In this document: in pieces, positions 7,963-16,607 of the stretch
Position numbering within the stretch: position 1 is the first letter of the stretch
Layout of the letters: each line of letters opens with the position of its first letter
DNA from: Martinezella dioscoreae
GTDB lineage: Bacteria; Pseudomonadota; Alphaproteobacteria; Rhizobiales; Rhizobiaceae
Length of the DNA: 64,000 nt
Direction: 5' to 3'
Assembly: GCF_009176305.1 (NCBI RefSeq)
Contig: NZ_BLAJ01000003.1
Coordinates: forward strand, 310,001 to 374,000
Made by a program: the position numbers and the translations under genes
Notes under the pieces: model-generated
What the model was told of the DNA's origin: nothing
Database searches by the model: none
Seen by the model: the letters and a program-made list of their open reading frames with translations, nothing else

Positions 7963-8451
7963 ATGCTAGACGATAGCGACATCTCACTTCTCCGCCCGCC
8001 GGTTCTCACCATCCGCAACGCGCAGCCGCGTGACCTGCCTGAGCTCAATGACATGATCCGGCTGCTGGCCGCCCACCACGGCGATCCCTCCGGCACGACG
8101 CCGGAGCAGCTTGAGCGCGATCTCTTCGGCCCCGTGCCCTGGATCACGGCGCTTGTCGCCGAAGGCGAGCAAGGGCTGATCGGCTACGCCATCCTCGTGC
8201 CGCTCTACAAGGCGCAGGAAGGCCAGCGCGGCATGGACCTGCATCATCTCTTCGTGCGCGACGGCCATCGCGGCCATGGCGTTGGGCAGCATCTCGTCGA
8301 CCGCGCCCGCGATATCGCCCGCAAGGCCGGCTGCAGCTACCTTTCGGTCGGCGCCGCAACAGGCAATTTCCAGGCCCACCGCTTCTACGAAAACATGGAT
8401 TTCAAGCCGCGGCCGGTCACCGGCATGCGTTACCTGCAGGCTCTCGCCTGA
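7963..8451 (+). CDS. GNAT-family N-acetyltransferase
   Basis: 162 residues with the GNAT fold. Residues 15-45 form the first strand and helix (TIRNAQPRDLPELNDMIRLL). Motif A is LHHLFVRDGHRGHGVGQHLVDRA with the R/G-x-x-G-x-G/A acetyl-CoA pyrophosphate loop, and motif B is ATGNFQAHRFYENMDF. Substrate unknown; family members acetylate amines, amino acids or protein N-termini. It is flanked by a terminator upstream and a repeat-like sequence downstream, and appears monocistronic. Confidence 0.87.
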   Translation: MLDDSDISLLRPPVLTIRNAQPRDLPELNDMIRLLAAHHGDPSGTTPEQLERDLFGPVPWITALVAEGEQGLIGYAILVPLYKAQEGQRGMDLHHLFVRDGHRGHGVGQHLVDRARDIARKAGCSYLSVGAATGNFQAHRFYENMDFKPRPVTGMRYLQALA

Positions 8452-8489
8452 TGCCGGCCTTTAAGAGGATCGCCATCCGATATTGATTT

Positions 8490-8549
8490 TTAGAGTGTTT
8501 CTGGTTTTGCGCATTCCGGACGAAAAACCGATGCGTATTTGGAAATGCT
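8490..8549. repeat. Degenerate rhizobial intergenic repeat (copy A)
   Basis: The stretch containing GCATTCCGGACGAAAAACCG and ending TTTGGAAATGCTTC resembles the better-preserved repeats near 24.6 kb and 30.7 kb (core TTCCGGACGCAAAACCGCTT ... TTTTGCTGGAA). It lies between the convergent GNAT and C39-like genes. Judged by eye, with several differences from the other copies. Confidence 0.5.
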
Positions 8550-9182
8550 TCAGTGATCGATGGCGATCCCGCGGCCTGCAAAGAACCTCTCGAACACCTC
8601 CAGCGGCATCTCCGCGTTCTCGCGCGTCGCATCGACGTGGCCGGAGGGATTGTGGAAGCGGATGCTATTTCCGTCGACGGCCGTCACCAGCACGAGATGG
8701 CCGCCCTTGGCCGGTGGCTCGGTCTCTGGCCAGCGAATCGAATGATGCACCGACGCGATGAAAAACTCCGACTGCATGAGGATATCGGCGATATCAGCAA
8801 CGGAAATCCCGGTAACCACCCGGGCAGCCAGATTGAAGCGATCCCGCACGAAGGGAACGAACGGCGCGTAGATCAGCCCCTTGATCCTGCCATCCACCTC
8901 CTCGACATAGCCGCCATACTCCCTGCAACCCATGGCCAGATCCATGATCGGGATGATTTTGCCGGTGCGGGCCGCGAGCACCATTTTCAAGCATGCCATA
9001 CCGCAAAGATTGCCGGCCCAGCGGGCATAATCCTCGACGGTGCTTGCGCCGGATGACGCCCAGAGCGGGTCCTTCAGCAAGGCCGATTGCGCGCCCTCGG
9101 CGACGACCGCCAACGTCATGTCAGGCGTTTCCCATTGGGTGAAATAAGGAACCTTCCGCGCCACCCTTGCGTCCACGACCAC
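8550..9182 (-). CDS. C39-like papain-fold peptidase
   Basis: 210 residues. Candidate catalytic Cys in NLCGMACLKM, His in GGHLVLVT and Asn/Asp in FHNPSG give the Cys-His-Asn order of the Peptidase_C39_2 family. No signal peptide, membrane segment or ABC transporter domain is present, so it is not a bacteriocin-processing exporter. The protein begins PYFTQWETPDMT, a typical N-terminus for this group. GTG start after a GGGAGAGG sequence. Substrate unknown. Confidence 0.72.
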   Translation of the reverse strand: MVVDARVARKVPYFTQWETPDMTLAVVAEGAQSALLKDPLWASSGASTVEDYARWAGNLCGMACLKMVLAARTGKIIPIMDLAMGCREYGGYVEEVDGRIKGLIYAPFVPFVRDRFNLAARVVTGISVADIADILMQSEFFIASVHHSIRWPETEPPAKGGHLVLVTAVDGNSIRFHNPSGHVDATRENAEMPLEVFERFFAGRGIAIDH

Positions 9183-9275
9183 CCTCTCCCGTTGCCGAAT
9201 CCCGTGGCTACAAGCTTGACCGGAAATGCGCTAGAAAAATGGCCGTCGACTTCGATCTGCAACTGGAGGTGCGCC

Positions 9276-10055
9276 TTGGAACAACGGTTCACATTTGACG
9301 GCGTCGCCAGCCTCTACAATACTTCCCGCCCGCTCTATCCCGATGCGCTTTTTGCCGATGTCATCGATTTTGCCGGGCTGGAAGCCAAGGATCAGGTCCT
9401 CGAAATCGGCTGCGGCACCGGACAGGCGACAGAGGGCTTTGCCCGCCACGGCCTCTCCATTCGCGCGCTTGATCCCGGCGCGGAACTGATTGCAGTTGCG
9501 CAGGAAAGATTGGCGGAATTTCCGCGAGTGCGATTCGAGCAAACCACCTTCGAAGCATGGCCGGGTAAGCCGGAGAGCTTCAGGCTGATATTCGCGGCAC
9601 AATCCTTCCATTGGGTTTCGCCGGAACTGCGCTTCGCTGCGACGGCCGCCCTTCTCGCGCCGGAAGGAACACTCGCCGTCTTCGGCAATGTGCCGATGAA
9701 GCCGGAACCGCCACTATCCGACAAGTTCGTGGGGATCTACGCCCGCCATGTCCCGCAGCTTGCCGGCCCGCCCGTGGAGGCATGGTATCTGCCTGATGGC
9801 CCTTTTGCTCGGGAGCTGCCGCAGTCCGACCACTTCGAAGCTCCGGTGCACCACTCTTATTCCTGGAGCCGGTCGCACACGGCGCAGAGCTATACTGATC
9901 TTTTGCGCACGCTTTCAAGCTACCGGCTTTTGAGCGAGGATCGGAGAGAAGCGCTGCTTTTCGAACTTGCCGATGCCATCAACGCGCATGGCGGCGTATT
10001 CGAATTGCATTATGAAACCCATCTCTATCTCGCCAAGCGCTCGGGCGCGACCTGA
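9276..10055 (+). CDS. Class I SAM-dependent methyltransferase
   Basis: About 259 residues starting at a TTG that follows a well-placed GGAGG (9265-9269); the frame extends upstream to 9087 but overlaps the divergent peptidase gene. Motif I VLEIGCGTGQATEGFA, acidic ribose-binding ALDPG and a LIFAAQSFHWV motif identify a small-molecule methyltransferase of the Methyltransf_11 type. Substrate unknown. Convergent with the diheme cytochrome gene, 9 bp away. Confidence 0.87.
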   Translation: MEQRFTFDGVASLYNTSRPLYPDALFADVIDFAGLEAKDQVLEIGCGTGQATEGFARHGLSIRALDPGAELIAVAQERLAEFPRVRFEQTTFEAWPGKPESFRLIFAAQSFHWVSPELRFAATAALLAPEGTLAVFGNVPMKPEPPLSDKFVGIYARHVPQLAGPPVEAWYLPDGPFARELPQSDHFEAPVHHSYSWSRSHTAQSYTDLLRTLSSYRLLSEDRREALLFELADAINAHGGVFELHYETHLYLAKRSGAT

Positions 10056-10064
10056 ACACCAGGC

Positions 10065-10976
10065 CTATTTCGCCGGCAGTGCCTTCAGGTAGGCCGCGAT
10101 CGCCTCGCGGTCGGTTGCCGGCAGATGGGCGATGTTCTGCTGGACTTCGGCCATCGAGCCACCGGCGGAGTCGTAGTCCGGGGTGAAGCCGGTTTCAAGG
10201 TAGTTGGCGATGTCGCCGGCGCTCCAGCTGCCGATGGCCTTCGAGCCGGGCCTGATATCGGGGATCTGGCCCTTGCCTTCCGGATTGGGCGCACCCGCCA
10301 GCCATTGGCCGCTCACAAAGCCGCCGAGGCTATCGCGCGGCGTGTGGCATTCGCCGCAATGGCCTGGCCCTTCGACGAGATATTGCCCGCGCTTGACCTT
10401 CTCGTCGGCACTGGCGAGCACGATACGCGGCTGGTCGTTGAGATAGAGGAACTTCCAGCCGCCCAGCGCCAGCCGGATGTTGAAGGGAAAGGGCAGCTCA
10501 TGCGGCGGAGCGACATTGTCGCTCTTCGGCAGCGTCTTCAGGAAGGCCCAGAGATCGTTGATGTCCTTGTCGCTCATGCGGGTATAGGAGCCGTAGGGAA
10601 AGGACGGGTAGAGGTGCTCGCCGTTTTTACCGACGCCGCGCTTCATGGCGTTGCCGAAATCGGCAAGCGTCCAGCTGCCGAGCCCGGCTTTCTCATCCGG
10701 CGAGATATTCGGCACATGGAAAGTACCGAAGGGGCTCGTCAGCGCGAGACCGCCTGAAAGCACCAGCTTGGCATCACCCTGCGCGCCCGGAGCCGCATGA
10801 CAGCTCGTGCAGCCGCCTGCCCAGAAAACCATCTGACCGTTCTTGACGTCAGGATCACCGAGATTGGCCCAATGGCTCGCTGGCAAAGGCGATGGCGCGG
10901 TGATGACGTAAAATGCGCCGCCGCCGAGGATGATCACGCCGAAAAGGCAAAGCAACCATCGAATAAACCGCGCCAT
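10065..10976 (-). CDS. Diheme c-type cytochrome
   Basis: 303 residues. One N-terminal membrane anchor/signal (residues 6-26), then two CxxCH heme sites (Cys56-Cys59-His60 and Cys207-Cys210-His211), each followed by a cytochrome-c domain. Similar proteins are the cytochrome subunits of membrane alcohol, gluconate or sorbitol dehydrogenases, but no dehydrogenase subunit is adjacent. ATG at 10976 preferred over an upstream TTG. It lies 89 bp downstream of a cytochrome c' gene on the same strand, so both may act in one periplasmic electron-transfer route. Confidence 0.88.
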   Translation of the reverse strand: MARFIRWLLCLFGVIILGGGAFYVITAPSPLPASHWANLGDPDVKNGQMVFWAGGCTSCHAAPGAQGDAKLVLSGGLALTSPFGTFHVPNISPDEKAGLGSWTLADFGNAMKRGVGKNGEHLYPSFPYGSYTRMSDKDINDLWAFLKTLPKSDNVAPPHELPFPFNIRLALGGWKFLYLNDQPRIVLASADEKVKRGQYLVEGPGHCGECHTPRDSLGGFVSGQWLAGAPNPEGKGQIPDIRPGSKAIGSWSAGDIANYLETGFTPDYDSAGGSMAEVQQNIAHLPATDREAIAAYLKALPAK

Positions 10977-11065
10977 CACGCACCCCAAGCCTTAGCTCTA
11001 AAACCAAAAGGCTCCGCACCGGCAGAACCGGTGCGGATGCCAAGATCGATTTCTAGACCTACCGC

Positions 11066-11509
11066 TTAATCCTTCTTGATGCGATAGGCCTGATGACAGG
11101 CGCCACAGCTGGCGCCGAGGGTCTTCAGCGTCGCGCCAACGGCAGCCTTATCGGCAGGGAGTTGGGCGAGCGCTGTCTCGGCATCGGTCGAAAGCTTGGC
11201 GGCATGCGCCTTGAAGTCATCGAGATTGTCCCAGATCTTCGGATTGACCTCGGGATCGGTCTTGTCGCTCTGCGGGTTGAACTGATCCGGGAAGGCCTTG
11301 GCCGTTTCGGCGATCGTCGTCAGCGACGCCTTGACGATATCGGCGTCATAGGGCTTGTCCCCCTTGGCGATCGCGCCGAGAGCTCCGGTGGCGCCGCCGA
11401 TCTTCTTCATCATCCCGATGCGGGAGTCATGCGTGCCGTCGGCTGCGACGACCGAACCTAGTGCGATGCCGGCCAAAGCCGTCGCCATCACAATCGCTTT
11501 CCACTTCAT
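11066..11509 (-). CDS. Cytochrome c' / c-556
   Basis: 147 residues with an N-terminal signal peptide cleaved near VVAADG, a predicted four-helix bundle, and the heme site Cys135-Gly-Ala-Cys138-His139 near the C-terminus, the defining position for cytochrome c'. Such proteins bind NO or carry electrons in the periplasm. ATG follows AGGAGAACGAA. Upstream of the diheme cytochrome, likely cotranscribed. Confidence 0.91.
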   Translation of the reverse strand: MKWKAIVMATALAGIALGSVVAADGTHDSRIGMMKKIGGATGALGAIAKGDKPYDADIVKASLTTIAETAKAFPDQFNPQSDKTDPEVNPKIWDNLDDFKAHAAKLSTDAETALAQLPADKAAVGATLKTLGASCGACHQAYRIKKD

Positions 11510-11673
11510 TTCGTTCTCCTACCTCTCGGGTGTTCAAGACCGCGCATGCGGCCCGGCGCATGATTACGGCGACATGTTTGCCGGTTTCCTTTCCGGCAAT
11601 GAAGTCACAAAGTGGTGAGAGCTGAGTGAAATCAGTGTCATGCCATCGACATACACATTCGCGGCGGCAACCC

Positions 11674-12309
11674 TCACGCCAGTTTCAGGCCCTCCCAGAC
11701 GGTAAATGCCGATACCGCGACCAAAAGCAGCCCTGCAGCGCGGCCCGCAAAGGCGGTTGCTCTGGGATTGGCGACCAGCAGCTCGCGGCTGCGCCCGGCA
11801 GTGATGGCAAGTCCGCCATAGACGGCAAATTGCGTTGCGATGGTCATGGCTCCCATGATGACGGCCTGTATCCACATCGGCCCGTAATCCGGCTTTAGGA
11901 ATTGCGGATAGACGGCGAAGATGAAGAGATAGGCCTTGGGATTTATGAGGCAAGTCACCGCTCCCTGCCGGAAGGCTTTCCAGGCGGAGCGGCTGCCGAC
12001 CGGCCCTTCATTGCCCACGGTGATGGAGCTGCGCATCAGCGTGTAGCCGATGAAGGCCATATAGGCGCCGCCAGCGATCAGCAGCGGATTGAAGAGAACG
12101 GGCACGAAATGCATCAGCAGGCCGATGCCGACGGCGCCGTTCAGCGAGTGCACCGCACCGCCGAGCATGATGCCGCCTGTCGCGGCAAGACCGCGATTGC
12201 TGCCGCCGGTCAGCGAATTGGCAAGCACGAACAGCATGTCCATGCCCGGCACGATGATGATCCCTAAGAGAAGGATGAAGAAGAGCCAGAGATTTTCTGC
12301 GTAACCCAT
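11674..12309 (-). CDS. LysE/RhtB-family amino acid exporter
   Basis: 211 residues with about six hydrophobic segments and LysE-family features: PGMDMLFVLANSLTGGSNRGLAATGGIMLGGAVHS near the start and INPKAYLFIFAVYPQF mid-protein. Family members export amino acids or homoserine lactones. It is divergent from a WYL regulator with dyads between them, which suggests control by that regulator. Substrate not deducible. Confidence 0.88.
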   Translation of the reverse strand: MGYAENLWLFFILLLGIIIVPGMDMLFVLANSLTGGSNRGLAATGGIMLGGAVHSLNGAVGIGLLMHFVPVLFNPLLIAGGAYMAFIGYTLMRSSITVGNEGPVGSRSAWKAFRQGAVTCLINPKAYLFIFAVYPQFLKPDYGPMWIQAVIMGAMTIATQFAVYGGLAITAGRSRELLVANPRATAFAGRAAGLLLVAVSAFTVWEGLKLA

Positions 12310-12315
12310 GTCAGT

Positions 12316-12414
12316 TGCCTATCGCCCTCTCCAGAGAGACAGGAGAGGAAATGGTTGATTTTCAAGTCGATAGGCAGTCTTATAAAATGAACCAACTGAC
12401 GGGGTGTTGTCAGT
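12316..12414. promoter_or_regulatory. Divergent promoter with two dyads
   Basis: Between lysE-like and WYL genes: TGCCTATCG (12316-12324) is repeated inverted as CGATAGGCA (12368-12376), and ACTGAC/GTCAGT (12395-12414) forms a second dyad around an 8-bp spacer. TATAAA at 12381-12386 may be the -10 for the regulator gene. Function as operators is inferred. Confidence 0.5.
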
Positions 12415-12437
12415 AGCCTTCTTCTTTGGGGCAAGAA

Positions 12438-13139
12438 ATGCGCAAGGCATCGCGCCTGTTCGAGATCATCCAGATCCTGCGGCTGGCCAAGCGGCCGGTG
12501 ACAGGGGCCGATATCGCCGCCCGGCTGGAGGTGACGGTCCGCTCGGTCTATCGCGATATCGCGGCACTTCAGGCGATGCGGGTGCCGATCGAGGGCGAGC
12601 GAGGCATCGGCTATATCCTGCGGCCCGGCTTCGACCTGCCGCCGCTGATGTTTTCGATCGAGGAAATGGAAGCGATCGTGCTGTCGCTGGCGCTTTTGGA
12701 GCGCACCGGTGATGCCGAGCTGAAGCAGGCGGCCAAGCGCGTCACCGCGAAAATTGCCGGCGCCGTGCCACCGCCGCTGCGCCAGACGCTCGATGCCAAT
12801 GCGCTGCATGCCTGGGGCTTTGCCGCACCTTCCGCCTCGGCGATCGATCTCTCGCTGGTGCGCCGCGCCATTCGCGACGAGGAAAAGCTGGATCTTGCCT
12901 ATCGCGACGAACTCGGCCGCGCCACGGAACGCATCATCCGGCCGATCGCCCTCATCTATTATTCGGAGACCGCCAACATCGTCGCCTGGTGCGAATTGCG
13001 CCAGGCCATCCGCAACTTCCGTAGCGATCGGATCGAAGGCTGCGAGGCGACGGGATTGTGGTTCAAGGGCGAAGGTGATGGTTTGAGGCAAATCTGGGTG
13101 AACGGCTGGCAGATAAACACCTCAACCGCTGCCGGCTGA
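12438..13139 (+). CDS. WYL-domain (YafY-type) transcriptional regulator
   Basis: About 233 residues. N-terminal winged HTH (residues 3-58: KASRLFEIIQILRLAKRPVTGADIA, then VTVRSVYRDIAAL) and a C-terminal WYL-type sensor domain (LVRRAIRDEEKLDLAYRDELGR, then RPIALIYYSETANIVAWCELR), here with the family variant YYSETA. ATG at 12438 chosen over an upstream TTG. Divergent from the LysE exporter, its likely target. Confidence 0.88.
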   Translation: MRKASRLFEIIQILRLAKRPVTGADIAARLEVTVRSVYRDIAALQAMRVPIEGERGIGYILRPGFDLPPLMFSIEEMEAIVLSLALLERTGDAELKQAAKRVTAKIAGAVPPPLRQTLDANALHAWGFAAPSASAIDLSLVRRAIRDEEKLDLAYRDELGRATERIIRPIALIYYSETANIVAWCELRQAIRNFRSDRIEGCEATGLWFKGEGDGLRQIWVNGWQINTSTAAG

Positions 13140-13173
13140 GGTGCTGCAGATCCCACAGATCTAACATTGCGAA

Positions 13174-13956
13174 TTAAAGGACCATGCCACCCGAGGCTTC
13201 GATGCGCTGCCCGTTGACCCAGCGATTGTCGTCCGACAGCAGCGAGGCGATCATCGGGCCGATATCGTCAGGCAGGCCTGCGCGGCCGAGTGCTGTCATG
13301 GAAGCGACCATCCTGTTGACCTCGGGATTGTCGCGGACCATGCCGCCGCTGAAATCGGTCTGGATCGCGCCCGGCGCCACCGTGTTGACCGTGATGCCGC
13401 GCGGGCCGAGCTCCTTGGCAAAATAGCGCGTCAGTACCTCGACCGCACCCTTCATCGCCGCATAGGCCGACGAGCCCGGATAGCTGACACGAGCAAGGCC
13501 GGAGGAAATATTGACGATACGGCCGCCGTCGTTGATGTGCGACAGCAGCTTCTGCGTCAGGAAGAAGACGCCCTTGAGATGGATGTTGTAGAGCTTGTCG
13601 AACTCGGCTTCCGTCGTTTCAGCGATGGAGGCATGATAGGACGTGCCGGCATTGTTGACGAGGAAATCGAAACGATCGCGCGCCCAGCCCTTCTGCAGCA
13701 CGCGGCCAACTTCGGCAACGAAAGCGTCGAAGGATGCAACGTCGCCGGTGTCGAGCTGTAAGGCTACAGCCTTTTGACCGAGCGCTTCGATCTCGGCAAT
13801 GGCGCTATCGGCTTCTGCCTTATTTGCGTTATAGGTCAGGATTGTATCGACACCGCGCTGGGCAAGATGAATGGCGCTATTGCGGCCGAGGCCGCGGCTG
13901 CCGCCGGTGATGATCGCAATCTTTGTCTTTGATTTATCGGTATTTTCGGTCGTCAT
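13174..13956 (-). CDS. Short-chain dehydrogenase/reductase
   Basis: 260-residue classical SDR: cofactor loop TGGSRGLG at residues 17-24, NNAG at 101-104, and catalytic Ser151, Tyr165 and Lys169. No acidic residue follows the second strand in a way that clearly selects NAD; T-Y-N suggests NADP. Substrate unknown. Divergent from an AraC regulator whose family often controls such reductase genes. Confidence 0.9.
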   Translation of the reverse strand: MTTENTDKSKTKIAIITGGSRGLGRNSAIHLAQRGVDTILTYNANKAEADSAIAEIEALGQKAVALQLDTGDVASFDAFVAEVGRVLQKGWARDRFDFLVNNAGTSYHASIAETTEAEFDKLYNIHLKGVFFLTQKLLSHINDGGRIVNISSGLARVSYPGSSAYAAMKGAVEVLTRYFAKELGPRGITVNTVAPGAIQTDFSGGMVRDNPEVNRMVASMTALGRAGLPDDIGPMIASLLSDDNRWVNGQRIEASGGMVL

Positions 13957-14117
13957 TGCCGTTCTCCAGGGAATGTTTGGTGACCGGAATCTACGCCTGC
14001 GGAACCATTTCCCTGAATGCCGGAACTCGCGAATTTCTTGCCTATTCCTCCAACTGCCTTGTTCGCTGCTGCCCCGCTGCTATGATGCCGCAGTGGCACT
14101 TTCCCCGGAGACCACCA

Positions 14118-15014
14118 ATGTCCTCAGCCCTTAAAGATGCGATCACACAATTTATCGAAGCCAATGACGGCGGCGACAATGGCGTCTTTCCCACGGGCAT
14201 CGATGGCCTGCTGATCATGCGCTCGACCGAGCCGAAAATGCCGCATGCGATGATCTACCGACCGGCGCTCTGCGTCATTCTGCAGGGCGCGAAGCAATTG
14301 ATGCTGAATGACAGAGTGATCTATTATGCCGAGATGCAGGCGCTCATCATCAGCATCGAGCTGCCTGCAGCCGGTAGAGTGGTCCAGGCGAGTGTCGAAA
14401 AACCCTATATGGCCATCTCCCTGGAATTCGATGTTGGCATGATGCGTGAGGTGATGGAACAGCTCGACAAGCCGCCGAAACCAGCAGGCGGCGCGCAGCT
14501 TGGCATCTTCGTCGAGAATCTCGGCAATGAGCTTGCCGATTGCCTGGTACGATTGACCCGACTGCTGTCGCACCCGAGCGCCATTCCAGTGCTCTATCCG
14601 GCGATCATGCGGGAAATCTGCTTTTGGCTGCTCACCGGCCCCAATGGCGGCGAGGTCTGCAAGCTGGTGCTGCCCGATGGCCAGACGCGGCGCATTGCGG
14701 ACGCCATCCGCCTGTTGCGCGACAATTTCACGGAGCCGGTGCGCATCGAGCAGCTGGCCGCTGTCGCACGCATGAGCCCCTCTTCCTTCCACCAGCATTT
14801 CAAGACGCTGACCTCGATGACGCCGCTGCAATATCAGAAGCAGATGCGGCTGCTGGAAGCCCGCCGCCTGATGGTCGCCGGCCACGCCAATGTGGAGAGT
14901 GCTGCCTATCGCGTCGGCTACGAAAGTGCCTCGCAGTTCAGCCGCGAATATACCCGCATGTTCGGCACGCCGCCGAAAAGGGACGTGACCGAGATGCGGA
15001 TGGCGGCGGAATAA
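14118..15014 (+). CDS. AraC-family transcriptional regulator
   Basis: About 298 residues. N-terminal AraC_N cupin domain (MIYRPALCVILQGAKQLML) and C-terminal tandem HTH (VRIEQLAAVARMSPSSFHQHFKTLTSMTPLQYQKQMRLLEAR, then ESAAYRVGYESASQFSREYTRMFG). The open frame extends to 13923, but the ATG at 14118 has a GGAG site and starts the conserved MSSALKDAI. It is divergent from the SDR gene across a 161-bp gap and probably regulates it. Confidence 0.9.
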   Translation: MSSALKDAITQFIEANDGGDNGVFPTGIDGLLIMRSTEPKMPHAMIYRPALCVILQGAKQLMLNDRVIYYAEMQALIISIELPAAGRVVQASVEKPYMAISLEFDVGMMREVMEQLDKPPKPAGGAQLGIFVENLGNELADCLVRLTRLLSHPSAIPVLYPAIMREICFWLLTGPNGGEVCKLVLPDGQTRRIADAIRLLRDNFTEPVRIEQLAAVARMSPSSFHQHFKTLTSMTPLQYQKQMRLLEARRLMVAGHANVESAAYRVGYESASQFSREYTRMFGTPPKRDVTEMRMAAE

Positions 15015-15044
15015 TAACAGGTCAACTCTCGGTTTTGCGCGCCG

Positions 15045-15551
15045 CTAAAGAGCAATCGCGGTCACCAACAGAATAAAAGCCAGTAATCCCAAGACCGCTC
15101 GCGCGGCATGCGACCATTCCCAGAGATCACGCAGCATGGTCCAGTCCGCCTCGGCATCAGCCTCGATCCGATGACCGCCGACTGGAACGTAGGAAAAGAA
15201 GCCTGTGCCCAACCCTTTCAGCTCGGCATCCTTGAGCCAGAAATTGTTTACGGGCTGTATCAGCAACCAAAAGACGGCATGCATGGCAGCCATGGCAGCA
15301 AAAGCCGCGGCAAACAGCCAGAACGCGATGATGTTGGCTGGCGTCAGGAACAGGAGAAGCAGAAGCAAAAGAGTGCCGATCGGCTCGGCAACGCCGCCGA
15401 TCGTGAATCCGGGATAATAAATTCGCTGAACCGTCATATAGTCTTCTTTCGACAGTCGCATTTTACCCGGCAGCTCCAGCAGATGTGCCAGCGCCAGTGC
15501 CATGGCAACTGCCACGACCATGATTGTCAGAATTTGCAATACCGGAAACAT
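15045..15551 (-). CDS. DUF1772-like membrane protein
   Basis: 168 residues with four predicted membrane helices (about residues 3-25, 56-72, 76-98 and 148-167). Conserved-looking HLLELPGKMRLSKEDY after the first helix and PVNNFWL between helices 3 and 4 resemble DUF1772/anthrone-oxygenase-like proteins. Function unknown. Confidence 0.65.
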   Translation of the reverse strand: MFPVLQILTIMVVAVAMALALAHLLELPGKMRLSKEDYMTVQRIYYPGFTIGGVAEPIGTLLLLLLLFLTPANIIAFWLFAAAFAAMAAMHAVFWLLIQPVNNFWLKDAELKGLGTGFFSYVPVGGHRIEADAEADWTMLRDLWEWSHAARAVLGLLAFILLVTAIAL

Positions 15552-15633
15552 CGGCTCCGCCTCACAGCAGCCTCAGTTCCTAAACTTTCAACGTTGCGGA
15601 TCGTTCCCCCTGTCAAATCATCCAAGGGATTCA

Positions 15634-16482
15634 TCAAGCGCCTGACAGCGCCAGCACCCGGCTATCCTCGCGTCCGAAGCCCATGACCTCCAGCCGATCA
15701 TTGTAGACGGCGACGATCGCATAGGCGCTCGTATCTTCGGTATCGACCATGCCCTTAAAGTTGACGAAGTATGTGCCACCCGACACTCCGAAGTTGCCGG
15801 CGTGATTGTGGCCATTGAGGTAGGCGACGACATGCTCGTGCTCCGCCAGAAGCGCCAGCAAGCGGTCGCTGTTCAGGGCGTTATGGGCATTATCCGGGAA
15901 GATCGGATAGTGGTTCATGACTATGACCTTCTCGCCCGCCGCCTTTGCTTCCCTGAGCTTTGCAGCAAGCCAGTCATATTGTGTGTCGCCTATCGCTCCG
16001 TTCCATCGCTGGCCATTGAGCGCGCCGGTGCTCTCCAGCACCCGCATCATTTCCTTTGCCTCCTGCCGTCGAGGATCACCTTCCGGCGGGGCAAAGACGC
16101 TGATTTCATTGCCGTCGAGAGCAATGAAGCGATAGCCGGAATGGCCGAAATCATAATAGGCGGACGGCATGCCCACGCGTGCCGGCACCGTGCTGAGATG
16201 TTCCGATGCCACGGCGAAATCGTGATTGCCGAGGAGAAAGTGCTTGCGATGACGCAAGGCTTCGTAGACGGGCAGAATGGCGTCGAAGCTCTTCCATTCA
16301 CGATCGATGATGTCACCGAGCGTGACGACGAAGGCGAGATCGTGCCGATTGAACTCCTCAATTGCATCCCGAAGCTTGTCGAGGCTCTTCGCCGGATAGC
16401 GATTGAGGGTGAGATTGGGCGCGAGATCGGCATATTGCGGATCGGCGATGACACCGAAGCGGAAAAGCGGCGCTGATGGCAT
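15634..16482 (-). CDS. Metallophosphoesterase, ADP-ribose/CDP-alcohol diphosphatase type
   Basis: 282 residues with the calcineurin-like metal motifs in order: GVIADPQYAD, TLGDIIDREW, LGNHDF, MNHYPIF and NGHNHAGN. The DPQYAD and IIDREW variants match the Mn-dependent ADP-ribose/CDP-alcohol diphosphatase (ADPRM) group. It likely hydrolyses nucleoside diphosphate derivatives in the cytoplasm; no signal peptide. Monocistronic. Confidence 0.87.
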   Translation of the reverse strand: MPSAPLFRFGVIADPQYADLAPNLTLNRYPAKSLDKLRDAIEEFNRHDLAFVVTLGDIIDREWKSFDAILPVYEALRHRKHFLLGNHDFAVASEHLSTVPARVGMPSAYYDFGHSGYRFIALDGNEISVFAPPEGDPRRQEAKEMMRVLESTGALNGQRWNGAIGDTQYDWLAAKLREAKAAGEKVIVMNHYPIFPDNAHNALNSDRLLALLAEHEHVVAYLNGHNHAGNFGVSGGTYFVNFKGMVDTEDTSAYAIVAVYNDRLEVMGFGREDSRVLALSGA

Positions 16483-16551
16483 TCAGCCTCCTGTGGCGAT
16501 CTCCTGAGCCGTCATGCGGCACACAGATATATCAACAAGGCTGCTCATAAG

Positions 16552-16582
16552 AAAACACCCGACGCCAGGAAGACGCCGGGTG
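16552..16582 (-). terminator. sodB terminator
   Basis: Read on the minus strand, an 11-bp stem (CACCCGGCGTC with GGCGTCGGGTG, including G-T pairs) around TTCCT is followed by TTTTCTT. It starts 26 bp after the sodB stop. Confidence 0.75.
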
Positions 16583-16607
16583 CGAAAGCCAGCCTATGCG
16601 GCGAACC

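Noticed and set aside
8550..9182. C39-like peptidase as part of a bacteriocin export system
   Set aside because: No ABC or membrane domain and no precursor peptide nearby; only the peptidase fold is present.
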